Positions 15,636-24,661 are shown, numbered from the stretch's first letter. The stretch is DNA of 64,000 nucleotides from Lentzea jiangxiensis (GCF_900104175.1 NZ_FNIX01000002.1:62001-126000); one strand, 5' to 3'. Notes: generated by a model from the sequence alone, not told the origin. Numbers and translations are program-made.

Positions 15636-18350
15636 ATGACCAGACGCGTCCTGGGCGTATTGGTCGGCATCCTGATCACATCCACCTTCCTCACCCCCAC
15701 AGCGCACGCGGCGGAGTGGGTCCCCAAGACCCCTCCGCTGTCGACGCCCTGGACCTCCCAGGTGTCGCCGGCGAATGCGCTGCCCGAGTACCCGCGTCCG
15801 CAGCTCCAGCGCCCCGAGTGGCAGAACCTTAACGGTGTGTGGGAGTTCGCGGGCGCACCGGACCTCGGCAACCCGCCGATCGGCAGGCCACTGGCCGAAG
15901 GCGTCCTCGTGCCGTACCCGATCGAGTCCGCACTGTCGGGCATCAAGCGGCACGAGGACAACATGTTCTACCGCCGGACCTTCACCATTCCGTCTACTTG
16001 GAACGGTCGCAACGTCAAGCTCAACTTCGGCGCGGTGACCTGGGAGACGCGCGTCTGGGTCAACGGCCGGCAGGTCGGCACGCACACCGGCGGCTTCGAC
16101 GCGTTCTCGTTCGACATCACCTCCGCGCTCCAGGCGGGCACGAACGAGATCGTCGTCGGCGTGCACTCGCCGGTCGACGGCAGCCGGTACCCGATCGGCA
16201 AGCAGCGCCGCAGCCCGAGCGGCATCTTCTACACCGCCGCGTCGGGGATCTGGCAGACGGTGTGGCTCGAACCGGTGCGCGGCGCGCACATCACGCGGCT
16301 CGACACCACGCCGAACGTCGCCGCGGGCGCTCTCGACCTGGTCGTGCAGGGCACCGCGGGGCAGGCCGTCACCGCCGAGGTGCTCAGCGGCGGCCAGGTC
16401 GTCGGCAGGCAGACCGGCACGACCGGCACCTCGCTGCGGGTCCCCGTGCCGAACGCCCGGCTGTGGTCGCCCGACGACCCGTTCCTCTACGACCTGCGCG
16501 TGACCCTGGGCAGCGGTGACTCCGCCACCGGCTACTTCGGCATGCGCTCGCTCGGCAAGGCGGTGGTCGGCGGCGTCATGCGGCCGTTGCTCAACGGGAA
16601 GTTCGTCTTCCAGAGCGGCACGCTCGACCAGGGCTACTGGCCGGACGGCATCTACACCGCGCCGACCGACGCGGCCCTGAGGTGGGACCTCGAACGCCAG
16701 AAAGCACTGGGGTTCAACATGGTCCGCAAGCACATCAAGGTCGAACCGGCGCGCTGGTTCTACCACGCCGACCGGCTGGGCCTGCTGGTGTGGCAGGACA
16801 TGCCGTCGCTCGACGCGGTCGACGAGGTGCCGAACGGGCGTGCGAACTACGAGTCCGAGCTGCGCCGGATGATCGACCAGCTCAAGGGCATCACGTCGAT
16901 CGTGCAGTGGGTGCCGTTCAACGAGGGCTGGGGCGAGTACGACGCCGGCCGGATCGCCGACCTCGTGCGCTCGATCGACAACACCCGCCTGGTCAACCAC
17001 AACTCGGGGTCCAACTGCTGCGTCTCGGACCCCGATCCCGGCAACGGCGACGTCATCGACGACCACCACTACCAGATCTCCGCGAACACCCGGCAGCCCG
17101 ACGCCAACCGGGTCGCGGTGCTCGGCGAGTTCGGTGGCCTGGGCCGCAGGGTCGTCGGCCACGAGTACCAGCCGGGTGCCGGATTCGCCTACGGAGCCCT
17201 GTACCCGGACGAAGCGTCGCTGACCAAGCGCTACGAGGAGGTCATCAAGCAGGTCCAGCGGCTGGTCCACACACGCGGGTTGTCCGCGATGGTCTACACC
17301 GAGCCCTACGACGTGGAGAACGAGGTCAACGGCTTCTACACCTACGACCGGCGCGTGCTGAAGATGACCGAGTCGCGGGTGCGGGCCGTCAACCTCGGGG
17401 TGCTCGCCGTCGCGCGCGGCACGGCGGTGAGCCCCGACGACGTGGTGTCGTTGCGCGTCACCACTTCCGGCTACACGAACCGGTACCTGCGCCACCAGGA
17501 CTCGCTGGCCCGCACCGACGTGGTCAGCACCGACCTCGGCAGGCTCGACGCCACGTTCCACCCGCGTCCCGGACTCGCCGACGCGGCCTGCCTCTCGTTC
17601 GAGTCGCGGAACTTCCCCGGCCGGTTCCTCAGGCACAGCAACGGTCGCATCCGGACCGACGTGAACAACGGCACGATCGCGGCAGACGCCACGTTCTGCG
17701 CGCGGGAAGGTTCGGGCGGCACCGCGCTGGAGTCCTACAACGTGCGCGGTTCGTTCGTGCGGCACTACAACGAGGGCGTGCACCTGGCGCGCTCCGGTGG
17801 CCCGAACCCCTGGGACACCGCGAGCTCGTTCGCCGCGGACACCACGTGGGCGGTCGGCACAGGCCTGTGGCGCAGCGGCGCGGACCTGCCCCTCGACCAG
17901 GCGCGGTCGTTCCGGGTGACCACGCCCGGCTTCGCGGACCGCTACCTGCGGCACCGGGAGTCGTTGGCGCGCACGGACGTCGTGACCGGCACGAGTGACG
18001 CGCTGACGAAGGGCGACGCGACGTTCGTGGTGCGCCGCGGGCTCGCCGACCCGACCTGCTACTCGCTCGAGTCGCGCAACATCCCGGGGCAGTTCCTGCG
18101 GCACGCGGACTTCCGCGTCCGGCTCGGCAGCAACGACAACACCGACGTGTTCCGCCGCGACGCGACGTTCTGCGCGCAGCAGGGCAGTGGAGGCGTGCGG
18201 CTGGAGTCGGTCAACGAACTGGGCACGAACATCCGGCACTACCAGGAGGAGGTCTGGGTCGCCTCGAACGGAGGCGCGCACGTCTACGACAACCCCGTCT
18301 CGTACGACCAGGACGTGAGCTGGGCCGTCAGCTCGCCCTGGACGCCGTAG
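15636..18350 (+). CDS. Secreted glycoside hydrolase family 2 enzyme with two AbfB (CBM42-like) modules
   Basis: A 904-residue exoenzyme. Signal peptide is residues 1-26 (ends AHA-A). The GH2 sandwich domain covers about 50-215, an Ig-like domain about 215-310 and the TIM barrel about 310-590. The likely acid/base is E430 (PFNEGWGEY) and the nucleophile E498 (VLGEFGG). Two AbfB beta-trefoil modules follow (about 603-745 and 755-903), each with repeated YLRHxxSLARTDV and FLRHxxxRxR units; AbfB binds arabinofuranose side chains. It is preceded by AGGAG and lies 7 bp after the transporter genes. GH2 includes beta-galactosidases, glucuronidases, mannosidases and actinomycete beta-D-galactofuranosidases. 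The YtfQ-like importer favours a furanoside substrate. Confidence 0.9.
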   Translation: MTRRVLGVLVGILITSTFLTPTAHAAEWVPKTPPLSTPWTSQVSPANALPEYPRPQLQRPEWQNLNGVWEFAGAPDLGNPPIGRPLAEGVLVPYPIESALSGIKRHEDNMFYRRTFTIPSTWNGRNVKLNFGAVTWETRVWVNGRQVGTHTGGFDAFSFDITSALQAGTNEIVVGVHSPVDGSRYPIGKQRRSPSGIFYTAASGIWQTVWLEPVRGAHITRLDTTPNVAAGALDLVVQGTAGQAVTAEVLSGGQVVGRQTGTTGTSLRVPVPNARLWSPDDPFLYDLRVTLGSGDSATGYFGMRSLGKAVVGGVMRPLLNGKFVFQSGTLDQGYWPDGIYTAPTDAALRWDLERQKALGFNMVRKHIKVEPARWFYHADRLGLLVWQDMPSLDAVDEVPNGRANYESELRRMIDQLKGITSIVQWVPFNEGWGEYDAGRIADLVRSIDNTRLVNHNSGSNCCVSDPDPGNGDVIDDHHYQISANTRQPDANRVAVLGEFGGLGRRVVGHEYQPGAGFAYGALYPDEASLTKRYEEVIKQVQRLVHTRGLSAMVYTEPYDVENEVNGFYTYDRRVLKMTESRVRAVNLGVLAVARGTAVSPDDVVSLRVTTSGYTNRYLRHQDSLARTDVVSTDLGRLDATFHPRPGLADAACLSFESRNFPGRFLRHSNGRIRTDVNNGTIAADATFCAREGSGGTALESYNVRGSFVRHYNEGVHLARSGGPNPWDTASSFAADTTWAVGTGLWRSGADLPLDQARSFRVTTPGFADRYLRHRESLARTDVVTGTSDALTKGDATFVVRRGLADPTCYSLESRNIPGQFLRHADFRVRLGSNDNTDVFRRDATFCAQQGSGGVRLESVNELGTNIRHYQEEVWVASNGGAHVYDNPVSYDQDVSWAVSSPWTP

Positions 18351-18362
18351 GGGAGATGGCCG

Positions 18363-18392
18363 CCGCCTGGGGACGCGTGCGTCCCCAGGCGG
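18363..18392. terminator. Bidirectional terminator stem-loop
   Basis: A perfect 13-14 bp inverted repeat (CCGCCTGGGGACGC / GCGTCCCCAGGCGG) with a tiny loop lies in the 44-bp gap between the convergent GH2 and flavoprotein genes. It probably terminates both transcripts. Confidence 0.8.
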
Positions 18393-18394
18393 TG

Positions 18395-19426
18395 TCAGGT
18401 GAACAGGATCCGCTTCGCCACGGCCTTTCCCGGCGGGGTGCGCAGTGCGTTGAAGGCGAGCTCGGCGAGACCCGGCCCGCGCACGAGCGACAACCCGCGC
18501 CGCAGCAGGGACCTGCCGCGGTACCGGCGCCGCAGGGCCGCCGCGTCGTAGTGCTCCAGCACGTACCTGTTGCCGCTGCGCAGGTAGTCGAACGTCACCG
18601 ACGCGGCGAGCTCGGACATCCGCATGCACGGGTCGAGCCCGCCCGCCGTGAGCGGCGAGACCGCTCCGGCCGCGTCCCCGACCAGAAGACCTCGCGGCGA
18701 CACGATCCTGCGCAGCAGCCCGCCGACCGGGATCGGCCCGCCCCGGCGCTTGACCGGGCCGGCGGGCTCCGGCGTCGGGAAGCTGTCGCGGAAGCGCCGC
18801 AGCAGCTGGGGGAGCGGTGCGCCGAACCGGTCGGCGCGGCCCGCCAGCCCGACGTGCGCGTGCTCGCCGTCGTCGATGACCCAGGCGATGTAGCCGGGGG
18901 CGAGCCGGGGGTCGACCACGCAGTGGAACGTCGGCACCGAGCCGGTCCTGACCGGGTAGACCTCCTCGATGCCGGTGATCAGCTGCCGGTTGACGTCGAG
19001 GCCGAGGGTCTTCGCCACGGTGGACCGCGCGCCGTCCGCGCCGATCGTGAACCGCGCCTTCGTGGACCTAGCCGGGTAGCTCGCGTTGAGGCGGACCTGC
19101 GCGCCCGCGCGTTCGGCGTCGCGGACCGCGGCGGCGTAGATGGCCTCCATGTCACCGACGCGGAACTCGTCACGGGCGCTCACGAGCTCGACCGGTTCCC
19201 GCAGAGATGGCGGGTAGAGGAGCACGCGCCGCACCGCCGGCCCGAGGTGCGGCAGCTCGTAGTCGTCGAGCGTGTGCCGGACGAAGATGCCGGTGGTGCG
19301 GATGCCGGTCTCGAGGCTCGTCCTGCGCTCGCACACGGCCACGTCGAGCCCCGCGCCGGCGAGCAGCCGCGCGGTGTTGAGGCCGGCCAGCCCGGCGCCG
19401 ACCACGAGCACGTCCACGGTGTCCAT
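18395..19426 (-). CDS. FAD-dependent oxidoreductase, geranylgeranyl reductase-like
   Basis: A 343-residue flavoprotein. The N-terminal dinucleotide fold is VLVVGAGLAGLNTARLLA (GxGxxG, residues 8-17), the FAD GD motif is LLVGDAAGAVSPLTAGG near 245, and the middle carries FTIGADGARSTVAK (the DG motif). This pattern matches geranylgeranyl reductase and related isoprenoid-modifying or hydroxylating flavoenzymes. The substrate is unknown. It is a single gene converging on the GH2 operon. Confidence 0.82.
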   Translation of the reverse strand: MDTVDVLVVGAGLAGLNTARLLAGAGLDVAVCERRTSLETGIRTTGIFVRHTLDDYELPHLGPAVRRVLLYPPSLREPVELVSARDEFRVGDMEAIYAAAVRDAERAGAQVRLNASYPARSTKARFTIGADGARSTVAKTLGLDVNRQLITGIEEVYPVRTGSVPTFHCVVDPRLAPGYIAWVIDDGEHAHVGLAGRADRFGAPLPQLLRRFRDSFPTPEPAGPVKRRGGPIPVGGLLRRIVSPRGLLVGDAAGAVSPLTAGGLDPCMRMSELAASVTFDYLRSGNRYVLEHYDAAALRRRYRGRSLLRRGLSLVRGPGLAELAFNALRTPPGKAVAKRILFT

Positions 19427-19481
19427 ACCGCATGACGCTAGATCCGGGTACGGTCCGGATTTCCGCCTACGGCCACACCTT

Positions 19482-19502
19482 CACCGGATCTGCACCGGAT
19501 CT
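19482..19502. repeat. Direct repeat of 10 bp with 11-bp period
   Basis: CACCGGATCT occurs at 19482-19491 and 19493-19502, one helical turn apart, upstream of the small membrane protein gene and of the divergent flavoprotein gene. It could be a regulator site. Confidence 0.5.
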
Positions 19503-19682
19503 CCACAGGTGTGGCGAGGTGGCTGTGCTGCCGCGTCGCGCAGACGTGAGTGCGATGGCGTTCGCCGGGAGCGACCAGTACCGGCTCGTGGTGCACATGC
19601 CACCTCGTCGAAGGGCACCACGGTGTGCCGGAATGAACAGAGGGTGTTCCCAGAAGGCCTTCCACAGGCGAGAATTACCCGT

Positions 19683-20048
19683 GTGGGGGATGTACACGGA
19701 CGAACTGTCGAGAGCAGGGCCGGCGTGGCCGCCTTCCTGGCCGGCGTGTGGCTGGTCGCCGCGCCACCGGTGCTGCACTTCGGCGCTTCGCTGCACGCTT
19801 TCCGGCCGTACTGGTGGCCCATGGGCCTGGCCGTCGTCATCATGCTGCTCGGCATGGTGCGGGCGATGGCGCCGCTGGACGTGCCGTTCATCCAGCCGGT
19901 GACGATCGCGCTGGCCGGGTGGCTGATCATCGTGGCGCTGCGGCCGGCGGAAGGCGGCGTGTGGGCCGTTTGGCTCAACCAGCTCGTCGTGGCGGGCATT
20001 GTCGCGCTGTCCGCCGGGATCGCGTTGTTGATCAGTCTGCGCCGTTGA
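19683..20048 (+). CDS. Small four-helix membrane protein (SPW-repeat-like)
   Basis: About 121 residues with four hydrophobic segments (AAFLAGVWLVAAPPVL, WWPMGLAVVIMLLGM, VTIALAGWLIIVAL, LVVAGIVALSAGIALLI), separated by short loops. The paired two-helix layout and the GVWL/GWLI pattern resemble actinobacterial SPW-repeat membrane proteins. The GTG at 19683 is my best start; no strong Shine-Dalgarno sequence is seen. Function unknown. Confidence 0.6.
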   Translation: MGDVHGRTVESRAGVAAFLAGVWLVAAPPVLHFGASLHAFRPYWWPMGLAVVIMLLGMVRAMAPLDVPFIQPVTIALAGWLIIVALRPAEGGVWAVWLNQLVVAGIVALSAGIALLISLRR

Positions 20049-20137
20049 GGTCGTGGCGCGGTCCGCGGTGCTCGTCACCGCGTCGACCGGCCGCGGTCAG
20101 GCTTCGCGGGCACTGCTCCGCGTCGTCTTCGTCACTC

Positions 20138-20155
20138 AACTTGATAGTCAAAGTT
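20138..20155. promoter_or_regulatory. Inverted repeat upstream of the NmrA gene
   Basis: AACTT-N8-AAGTT sits 20-38 bp before the NmrA start inside an unusually AT-rich patch, with flanking TCACT and AGTGA partly extending the symmetry. It looks like an operator of a MarR/HxlR-type regulator; the MarR gene at 21108-21521 is a candidate. Confidence 0.4.
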
Positions 20156-20175
20156 AGTGACTATACGGTGGAGGC

Positions 20176-21111
20176 ATGACGGAGAAGAAGATCGTGGCCG
20201 TGGTCGGGTCGACCGGTGAGCAGGGCGGTGCGGTGGCGCGGGCGCTGCTGGCCGACGGGGAGTTCGCGGTGCGCGCGCTGGCCCGCGACCCCGAGTCCGC
20301 GGGAGCGCGCAAGCTCGCCGCGCTCGGCGCCGAGGCCGTGGCGGCGGACCTGTACGACGTGGAGAGCCTGCGGAAGGCGTTCGACGGGGCTTACGGCGCC
20401 TACCTGGTGACGCCGTTCTTCACGCACATGTCGCCCGCCAAGGAGTTGGAGGAGGTGCGCAACCTCGTCGCGGCGGCCGACGGGGTGCGGCACGTCGTGT
20501 GGTCGACGCTGGAGGACACCCGCGAGGTCGTGCCGCTCGACGACGACCGGATGCCGACGATCGAGGGGAGGTACAAGGTCCCGCACTTCGACGTGAAGGG
20601 CGGCGAGGCCGACCCCCTGTTCGAGCAGGCCGGCCTGCCGACGACGTACCTGCGGCTGTCGTTCTACTGGAACAACCTGCTGCGCGGCATGGCCCCGCGC
20701 CGCGCCGAGGACGGTTCGCTCGTGCTGTCGCTGCCGATGGGGGAGAGCCGCCTGTCCGGCATCGCCGCCGAGGACATCGGCAAGGCCGTGGTGGGCATCC
20801 TCCGCGACCCGGCGACCGTCGGGCGGACGATCGGTCTCGGCGTCGAGCACCTGACCGGGCAGGAGGTCGCGCGGGCGTTCAGCGAGGTGCTGGGCGAGGA
20901 GGTCGTCTACCGGCCGATCCCGCACGACGACTACCGCGCCCTCGGGTTCCGCGAGGCCGTCGAGATCGGCAACATGTTCCAGTACTACGCCGAGTTCGAC
21001 GGGCACGTCCTGGCGCTGCGCCCCACCGCCGAGACCCGGGAACTCGTGCCGCAGTGGCTGACGCTCAAGGACTTCCTCGCCGCGCACCGCGACGAGGTCG
21101 TGCTCGGCTAG
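20176..21111 (+). CDS. NmrA family NAD(P)-binding protein
   Basis: A 311-residue atypical SDR. The N-terminal dinucleotide motif is VVGSTGEQGGAVARALL, followed by AVRALARDPES (the NADP-preferring Arg) and a later HVVWSTLEDTRE segment. The catalytic Tyr-x-x-x-Lys is not obvious, as in NmrA-like redox sensors and some quinone reductases. ATG 20176 follows GGAGG. It converges on the MarR gene and overlaps it by 4 bp. Confidence 0.88.
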   Translation: MTEKKIVAVVGSTGEQGGAVARALLADGEFAVRALARDPESAGARKLAALGAEAVAADLYDVESLRKAFDGAYGAYLVTPFFTHMSPAKELEEVRNLVAAADGVRHVVWSTLEDTREVVPLDDDRMPTIEGRYKVPHFDVKGGEADPLFEQAGLPTTYLRLSFYWNNLLRGMAPRRAEDGSLVLSLPMGESRLSGIAAEDIGKAVVGILRDPATVGRTIGLGVEHLTGQEVARAFSEVLGEEVVYRPIPHDDYRALGFREAVEIGNMFQYYAEFDGHVLALRPTAETRELVPQWLTLKDFLAAHRDEVVLG

Positions 21112-21521
21112 TACGTGCGGGCGATCTCGTCGAACACGGCCTTGAACTCCGCGAACCGCTCCGCGCCGACGAGCTCGGCGAACCGCCCCTCGATCTCACC
21201 GACGATCCTCCTGGCCAGCACCATCTCCGCGCGGCCCCGCTCGGTGGGCACGACGAGCTTCGCGCGGCGGTCCGCCGGATCAGGCTGGCGGATGACGTAA
21301 CCGAGGGTCTCCAGCTCGTCGATCAGCGTGCCGATGACCTGCTTGTGCTGCCCGGAGCGTTCGGACAGCTCGCTCGCCCGGCTGCCGTCCGCGCCGAGGT
21401 GGGCCATGACGGCGCCGTGCCGCGGGCGGAGCTGTCCGTGGCCCGACTCGGAGAGACGGGTGAAGAGCTCCTTCTGGAACCCGGAGAGCAGGTGCGCGGA
21501 AAGGACGCCGACGTCTGGCAT
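21108..21521 (-). CDS. MarR family transcriptional regulator
   Basis: A 137-residue winged-helix regulator: recognition region RASELSERSGQHKQVIGTLIDELETLGYV (residues 48-76, read in parts) and wing with DPADRRAKLVVPTERGR. A longer open frame upstream comes from the remains of a VOC gene, so the ATG at 21521 is used. It is the last gene of a minus-strand set after the AhpD-like gene and the VOC remnant, and converges on the NmrA gene. Confidence 0.88.
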   Translation of the reverse strand: MPDVGVLSAHLLSGFQKELFTRLSESGHGQLRPRHGAVMAHLGADGSRASELSERSGQHKQVIGTLIDELETLGYVIRQPDPADRRAKLVVPTERGRAEMVLARRIVGEIEGRFAELVGAERFAEFKAVFDEIARTY

Positions 21522-21589
21522 GGCGACGATGGTAACGCGGGCGGACGGGTCGTCCGAAGAGGACGGACGGGTGGCCCGTCCCGCGGCGG

Positions 21590-21935
21590 GCCACCGGGGG
21601 TCGGCCTTGCGGCTCGTACAGGCTGAACGGCGTGCCCTGGTCGTCGGTGCAGTGGGCGATGCGGCCGACCTCCGGCACCGCCTGGACGTCGTCGGCCTTG
21701 CCGCCCAGCTCGGCGACCCCGAGCACGGACGCGTCGATGTCCGCGTGTGCAAGTGGATCCGCGGCTGGGTGGGCCGGGTGTGCCTGGCCGCGCCGGCGCC
21801 GGCCGCGCCGTTGGTGATCACGTGGTGGTCCTCGCCCATCGGGCTGGTGTCCCAGCCGAACACCCCGGCTTAGAAGGTCCGCGCCCGCCCGGTGTCGTCG
21901 GCGGGCAGTTCGAACCAGTTGACCTGTCCGGACAT
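21590..21935 (-). pseudogene. Decayed VOC/glyoxalase-family gene
   Basis: The start is intact: GGAGCG then ATG 21935, QVNWFELPADDTGRARTF. The Tyr codon expected next is TAA (21870-21872). The same frame continues as FGWDTSPMGEDHHVITNGAAG and PRIHLHT. Near 21745-21750 the homology shifts frame and resumes as ADIDASVLGVAELGGKADDV, then GRIAHCTDDQGTPFSLYEPQ. So the gene carries one nonsense change and one single-base frameshift within ~120 bp. An intact relative would be a ~115-residue VOC protein. It sits between the AhpD-like and MarR genes, both same strand. Confidence 0.8.
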
Positions 21936-21991
21936 CTCGATCGCTCCTTCGGCGCGGTCGGTGTGGCGAGCGGGGAGCCCGGAACTCGACA

Positions 21992-22783
21992 TCAGGTCCG
22001 CAAATTCCTCGTGCCCTGGTCGAAGTGGTCGAGGGCGGCACCCACGGCGGCGGCGACGGTCACCTCGAAGATCTCGTCCTCGGTGTGTTCCCGCGCCAGC
22101 CGTGCCACGTCCTCGTCGGTGATCCGGTGGGAGGCCGACCGGACCGTTGCGGCATAGGAACCCCACGCCTCTCCGGCGGCCGCCGCACGGCGCAGTGCGA
22201 CGGGCGTGCGGGCGGGGGTGTCGAGCACGGCACGGCGCAGCTCTTCGGGACCACCGGCGCCCGGACCGGTGAGCAGGCGCGGGAACCGGTAGCCGAACCT
22301 GTGCAGCGACCGGGTGCCCGACTCGAGCTGGCCCGGCCGCAGTGCGAACCCGAAAGCGTTCGCGAGCCGGTTCACCACGTGGAAGACCAGGCTGACGTCC
22401 AGCGCTTCCGCCAGAGCGGTCCGGGACACAGCTCCGGGAGGGGACAGGGTCTCCAGGAACCGCGAGGCCGCGACGAGCTCGGGACGCGGCGGCGACGGGT
22501 CTCCGGCGATCTTCAGCAGTTCGGCGTGCGTGGTCGCGCAGAAGGGGCACCGCAGGAGCTCGGACGTGCTCCGCGCCAGGTGCTCCCGTTCGCCCGCCGT
22601 CCAGGACGACGGTCCGCGCATCGTCCTGGCCGTGAGGTCGAGGAACACCGCGCCGAAGAACTCCGGGCGGTACAACAGCGCCTTCGGCACGTCCGACATC
22701 GGAACGCCCGACACCAGCCTGCTGAAACCGAAGAACAGCCGCACCGCCGGCCGGTGACCGCGGTCGAGCACGTCCAGCCTCAT
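21992..22783 (-). CDS. AhpD-like / carboxymuconolactone decarboxylase family protein
   Basis: About 263 residues from ATG 22783; an in-frame GTG at 22828 is possible. The peroxidase-type motif LLRCPFCATTH gives C79-x-x-C82 and H86, as in AhpD-like alkylhydroperoxidases, and an upstream Glu (AGEREHL) fits the proton-relay residue. The C-terminal half is helical (HFVNRLANAFGF type). It likely reduces peroxides through a vicinal thiol pair. The VOC remnant follows 56 bp downstream on the same strand. Confidence 0.82.
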   Translation of the reverse strand: MRLDVLDRGHRPAVRLFFGFSRLVSGVPMSDVPKALLYRPEFFGAVFLDLTARTMRGPSSWTAGEREHLARSTSELLRCPFCATTHAELLKIAGDPSPPRPELVAASRFLETLSPPGAVSRTALAEALDVSLVFHVVNRLANAFGFALRPGQLESGTRSLHRFGYRFPRLLTGPGAGGPEELRRAVLDTPARTPVALRRAAAAGEAWGSYAATVRSASHRITDEDVARLAREHTEDEIFEVTVAAAVGAALDHFDQGTRNLRT

Positions 22784-22990
22784 CAGGACAGCAAGCTCAC
22801 GATCATCACCCGGACGTGCTCCCAGCACCGTGACGGCCTTGCTCTTTTCGCGGACCTCTCATCAATGATCTGCATCGGTCCACCCTCCGATCGTCGGTCC
22901 CGCACCGCGCCAATGGATGTAATCATGCCGCGTCGAGTGGACTGAACGAGTTGCTCCACTCGGCCATCCCTGCACCGTTAGGAAGTCAAC

Positions 22991-24577
22991 ATGGCGAACA
23001 GCCTCCGTCGGCGCGCGTTCCGCGTGTCGTTGCTCGCGGTCGTGGCCGCATCGGGTGTGGCGGGACTCTCCACCCCCGCCCAAGCCGAGCCAGGGGAGTC
23101 CGCGGCGATCCTGCACGCCGCGCCCGGCCAGACCGTGGTGAAGGACCGGTTCGTGGTGGTGTTCAAGGACACCACCGTGGGAACCGCAGCCGTCCGAACG
23201 ACCGCGGACAACCTGCTCAGAGCGCATGGCGGGCACCTCCGCCACACCTACGACAGCGCACTGCGCGGTTTCTCCGCGGACATGACCGAACAAGCCGCGC
23301 AGGCCGTGGCGAAGAACCCGAACGTCGCCTTCGTCCAGCAGGCCTACGAGGTCAAGGCACTCGACACCCAGACCAACGCCACCTGGGGCCTCGACCGCGT
23401 CGACCAGCGCGACCGCCCGCTCAACGGCACCTTCACCTACCCCGCCAACCCCGGCCAGGGCGTGCGGGTCGTCGTGATCGACACCGGCATCAACGCGAGC
23501 CACGCCGAGTTCACCGGCCGCGTGGCCGCCGGGTACGACTTCGTCGACAACGACTCGAACCCCAGCGACTGCAACGGCCACGGCACCCACGTCGCGGGCA
23601 CGGCGGCGGGCCGGACCTACGGCCTGGCCAAGGCCGCGACCATCTCCGCGGTCCGCGTGCTCAACTGCCAGGGCAGCGGCAGCAACGACGACATCATCGC
23701 GGGCATCAACTGGGTGAAGAACAACGCGCCGCGCCCCGCCGTCGTCAACTACAGCATCGGCTGTTCGCAGCGCTGCTCGGACCCCGCGACCGACCAGGCC
23801 GTCAAGGACCTGATCGCCAGCGGCGTGCAGTTCGTCCAGGCTGCGGGCAACTCCAACGACGACACCTGCTACTACAGCCCGCAGTACGTCAGCGCCGCCA
23901 TCACGGTGGGCAACTCGACCAGCACGGACACGCGCTCCAGCTCGAGCAACTGGGGGAGCTGCGTCGACATCTTCGCGCCCGGCACGAGCATCACCTCGGC
24001 CTGGCACACCGGCACCACCGCCACCAACACCATCACCGGCACCTCGATGGCCTCGCCCCACGTGGCGGGCGCGGCGGCGATCTACCTCGGCCAGAACCGC
24101 GCGGCGACGCCCGCCCAGGTCCACGGCGCGCTGGTGAACAACGCCTCCACCAACAAGCTCACCGGCATCAACACCGGCTCGCCGAACCGCCTCCTCCACA
24201 CGGCGTTCATGAACGGCACCACCCCGTCGCCGACGTGCCCGGCGGTCACCAGCACCACCGACGTCACCATCCCGGACAACACCACGGTGCACAGCAACAT
24301 CGGCATCTCGTGCACCGGGAACGCGTCGGCCGGCAGCACCGTCACCGTGGACATCGTGCACACCTACCGAGGTGACTTGGTGATCGACCTGGTCGCCCCG
24401 GACGGCAGCACCTACCGCTTGAAGAACTCCAGCGACAGCGACAGCGCTGACAACGTTTCCGGCACGGCGACGGTGGACCTGTCCGGCGAAGCCCGCTCCG
24501 GCACCTGGCGCCTGCGCGTCCAGGACATCGCCACAGGCGACACCGGCTACATCAACAGCTGGACGCTCCAGCTGTGA
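22991..24577 (+). CDS. Secreted S8 family serine protease with P-domain
   Basis: A 528-residue exported subtilase. Signal peptide is about 1-32 (ends AQA), then an I9 inhibitor propeptide (about 48-120), the catalytic domain with D164 (VVIDTGIN), H197 (NGHGTHVAG) and S352 (GTSMASPH), and a C-terminal P/proprotein-convertase-like beta domain (about 405-528: IPDNTTVHSNI, YRGDLVIDLVAPDGS, SGTWRLRVQD). The P-domain usually stabilises the enzyme or recognises substrate. Several Cys pairs fit extracellular folding. It probably digests extracellular protein. It is monocistronic, with stem-loops after the stop. Confidence 0.95.
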   Translation: MANSLRRRAFRVSLLAVVAASGVAGLSTPAQAEPGESAAILHAAPGQTVVKDRFVVVFKDTTVGTAAVRTTADNLLRAHGGHLRHTYDSALRGFSADMTEQAAQAVAKNPNVAFVQQAYEVKALDTQTNATWGLDRVDQRDRPLNGTFTYPANPGQGVRVVVIDTGINASHAEFTGRVAAGYDFVDNDSNPSDCNGHGTHVAGTAAGRTYGLAKAATISAVRVLNCQGSGSNDDIIAGINWVKNNAPRPAVVNYSIGCSQRCSDPATDQAVKDLIASGVQFVQAAGNSNDDTCYYSPQYVSAAITVGNSTSTDTRSSSSNWGSCVDIFAPGTSITSAWHTGTTATNTITGTSMASPHVAGAAAIYLGQNRAATPAQVHGALVNNASTNKLTGINTGSPNRLLHTAFMNGTTPSPTCPAVTSTTDVTIPDNTTVHSNIGISCTGNASAGSTVTVDIVHTYRGDLVIDLVAPDGSTYRLKNSSDSDSADNVSGTATVDLSGEARSGTWRLRVQDIATGDTGYINSWTLQL

Positions 24578-24582
24578 CGTGA

Positions 24583-24602
24583 CACCGCCGCACGCGGCGG
24601 TG
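24583..24602. terminator. Terminator stem-loop after the subtilase
   Basis: A perfect 9-bp inverted repeat (CACCGCCGC-AC-GCGGCGGTG) starts 5 bp after the protease stop codon. Confidence 0.65.
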
Positions 24603-24610
24603 GTGCGAGC

Positions 24611-24661
24611 GCGTGTGAGGCACTCGGCTGCTGCGAACACCGAGCCGGGCGCCTCACACGC
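24611..24661. repeat. Nested stem-loop of 51 nt
   Basis: The outer arms GCGTGTGAGGC (24611-24621) and GCCTCACACGC (24651-24661) are perfect complements. An inner pair CTCGG/CCGAG (24623-24627, 24640-24644) forms a second stem. It directly follows the protease terminator and could be a second terminator, a mobile-element end or a structured RNA. Confidence 0.6.

Noticed and set aside
15573..18629. A 1018-codon open frame on the minus strand across the GH2 gene
   Set aside because: It is a shadow of the GH2 gene. The plus-strand frame has a signal peptide, catalytic motifs and GC3 bias; the minus frame is Arg/His/Val-rich with no domain.
21522..21863. N-terminal extension of the MarR gene ending at 21108
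   Set aside because: The extra residues come from the VOC pseudogene read partly out of frame; MarR homology begins at ATG 21521.
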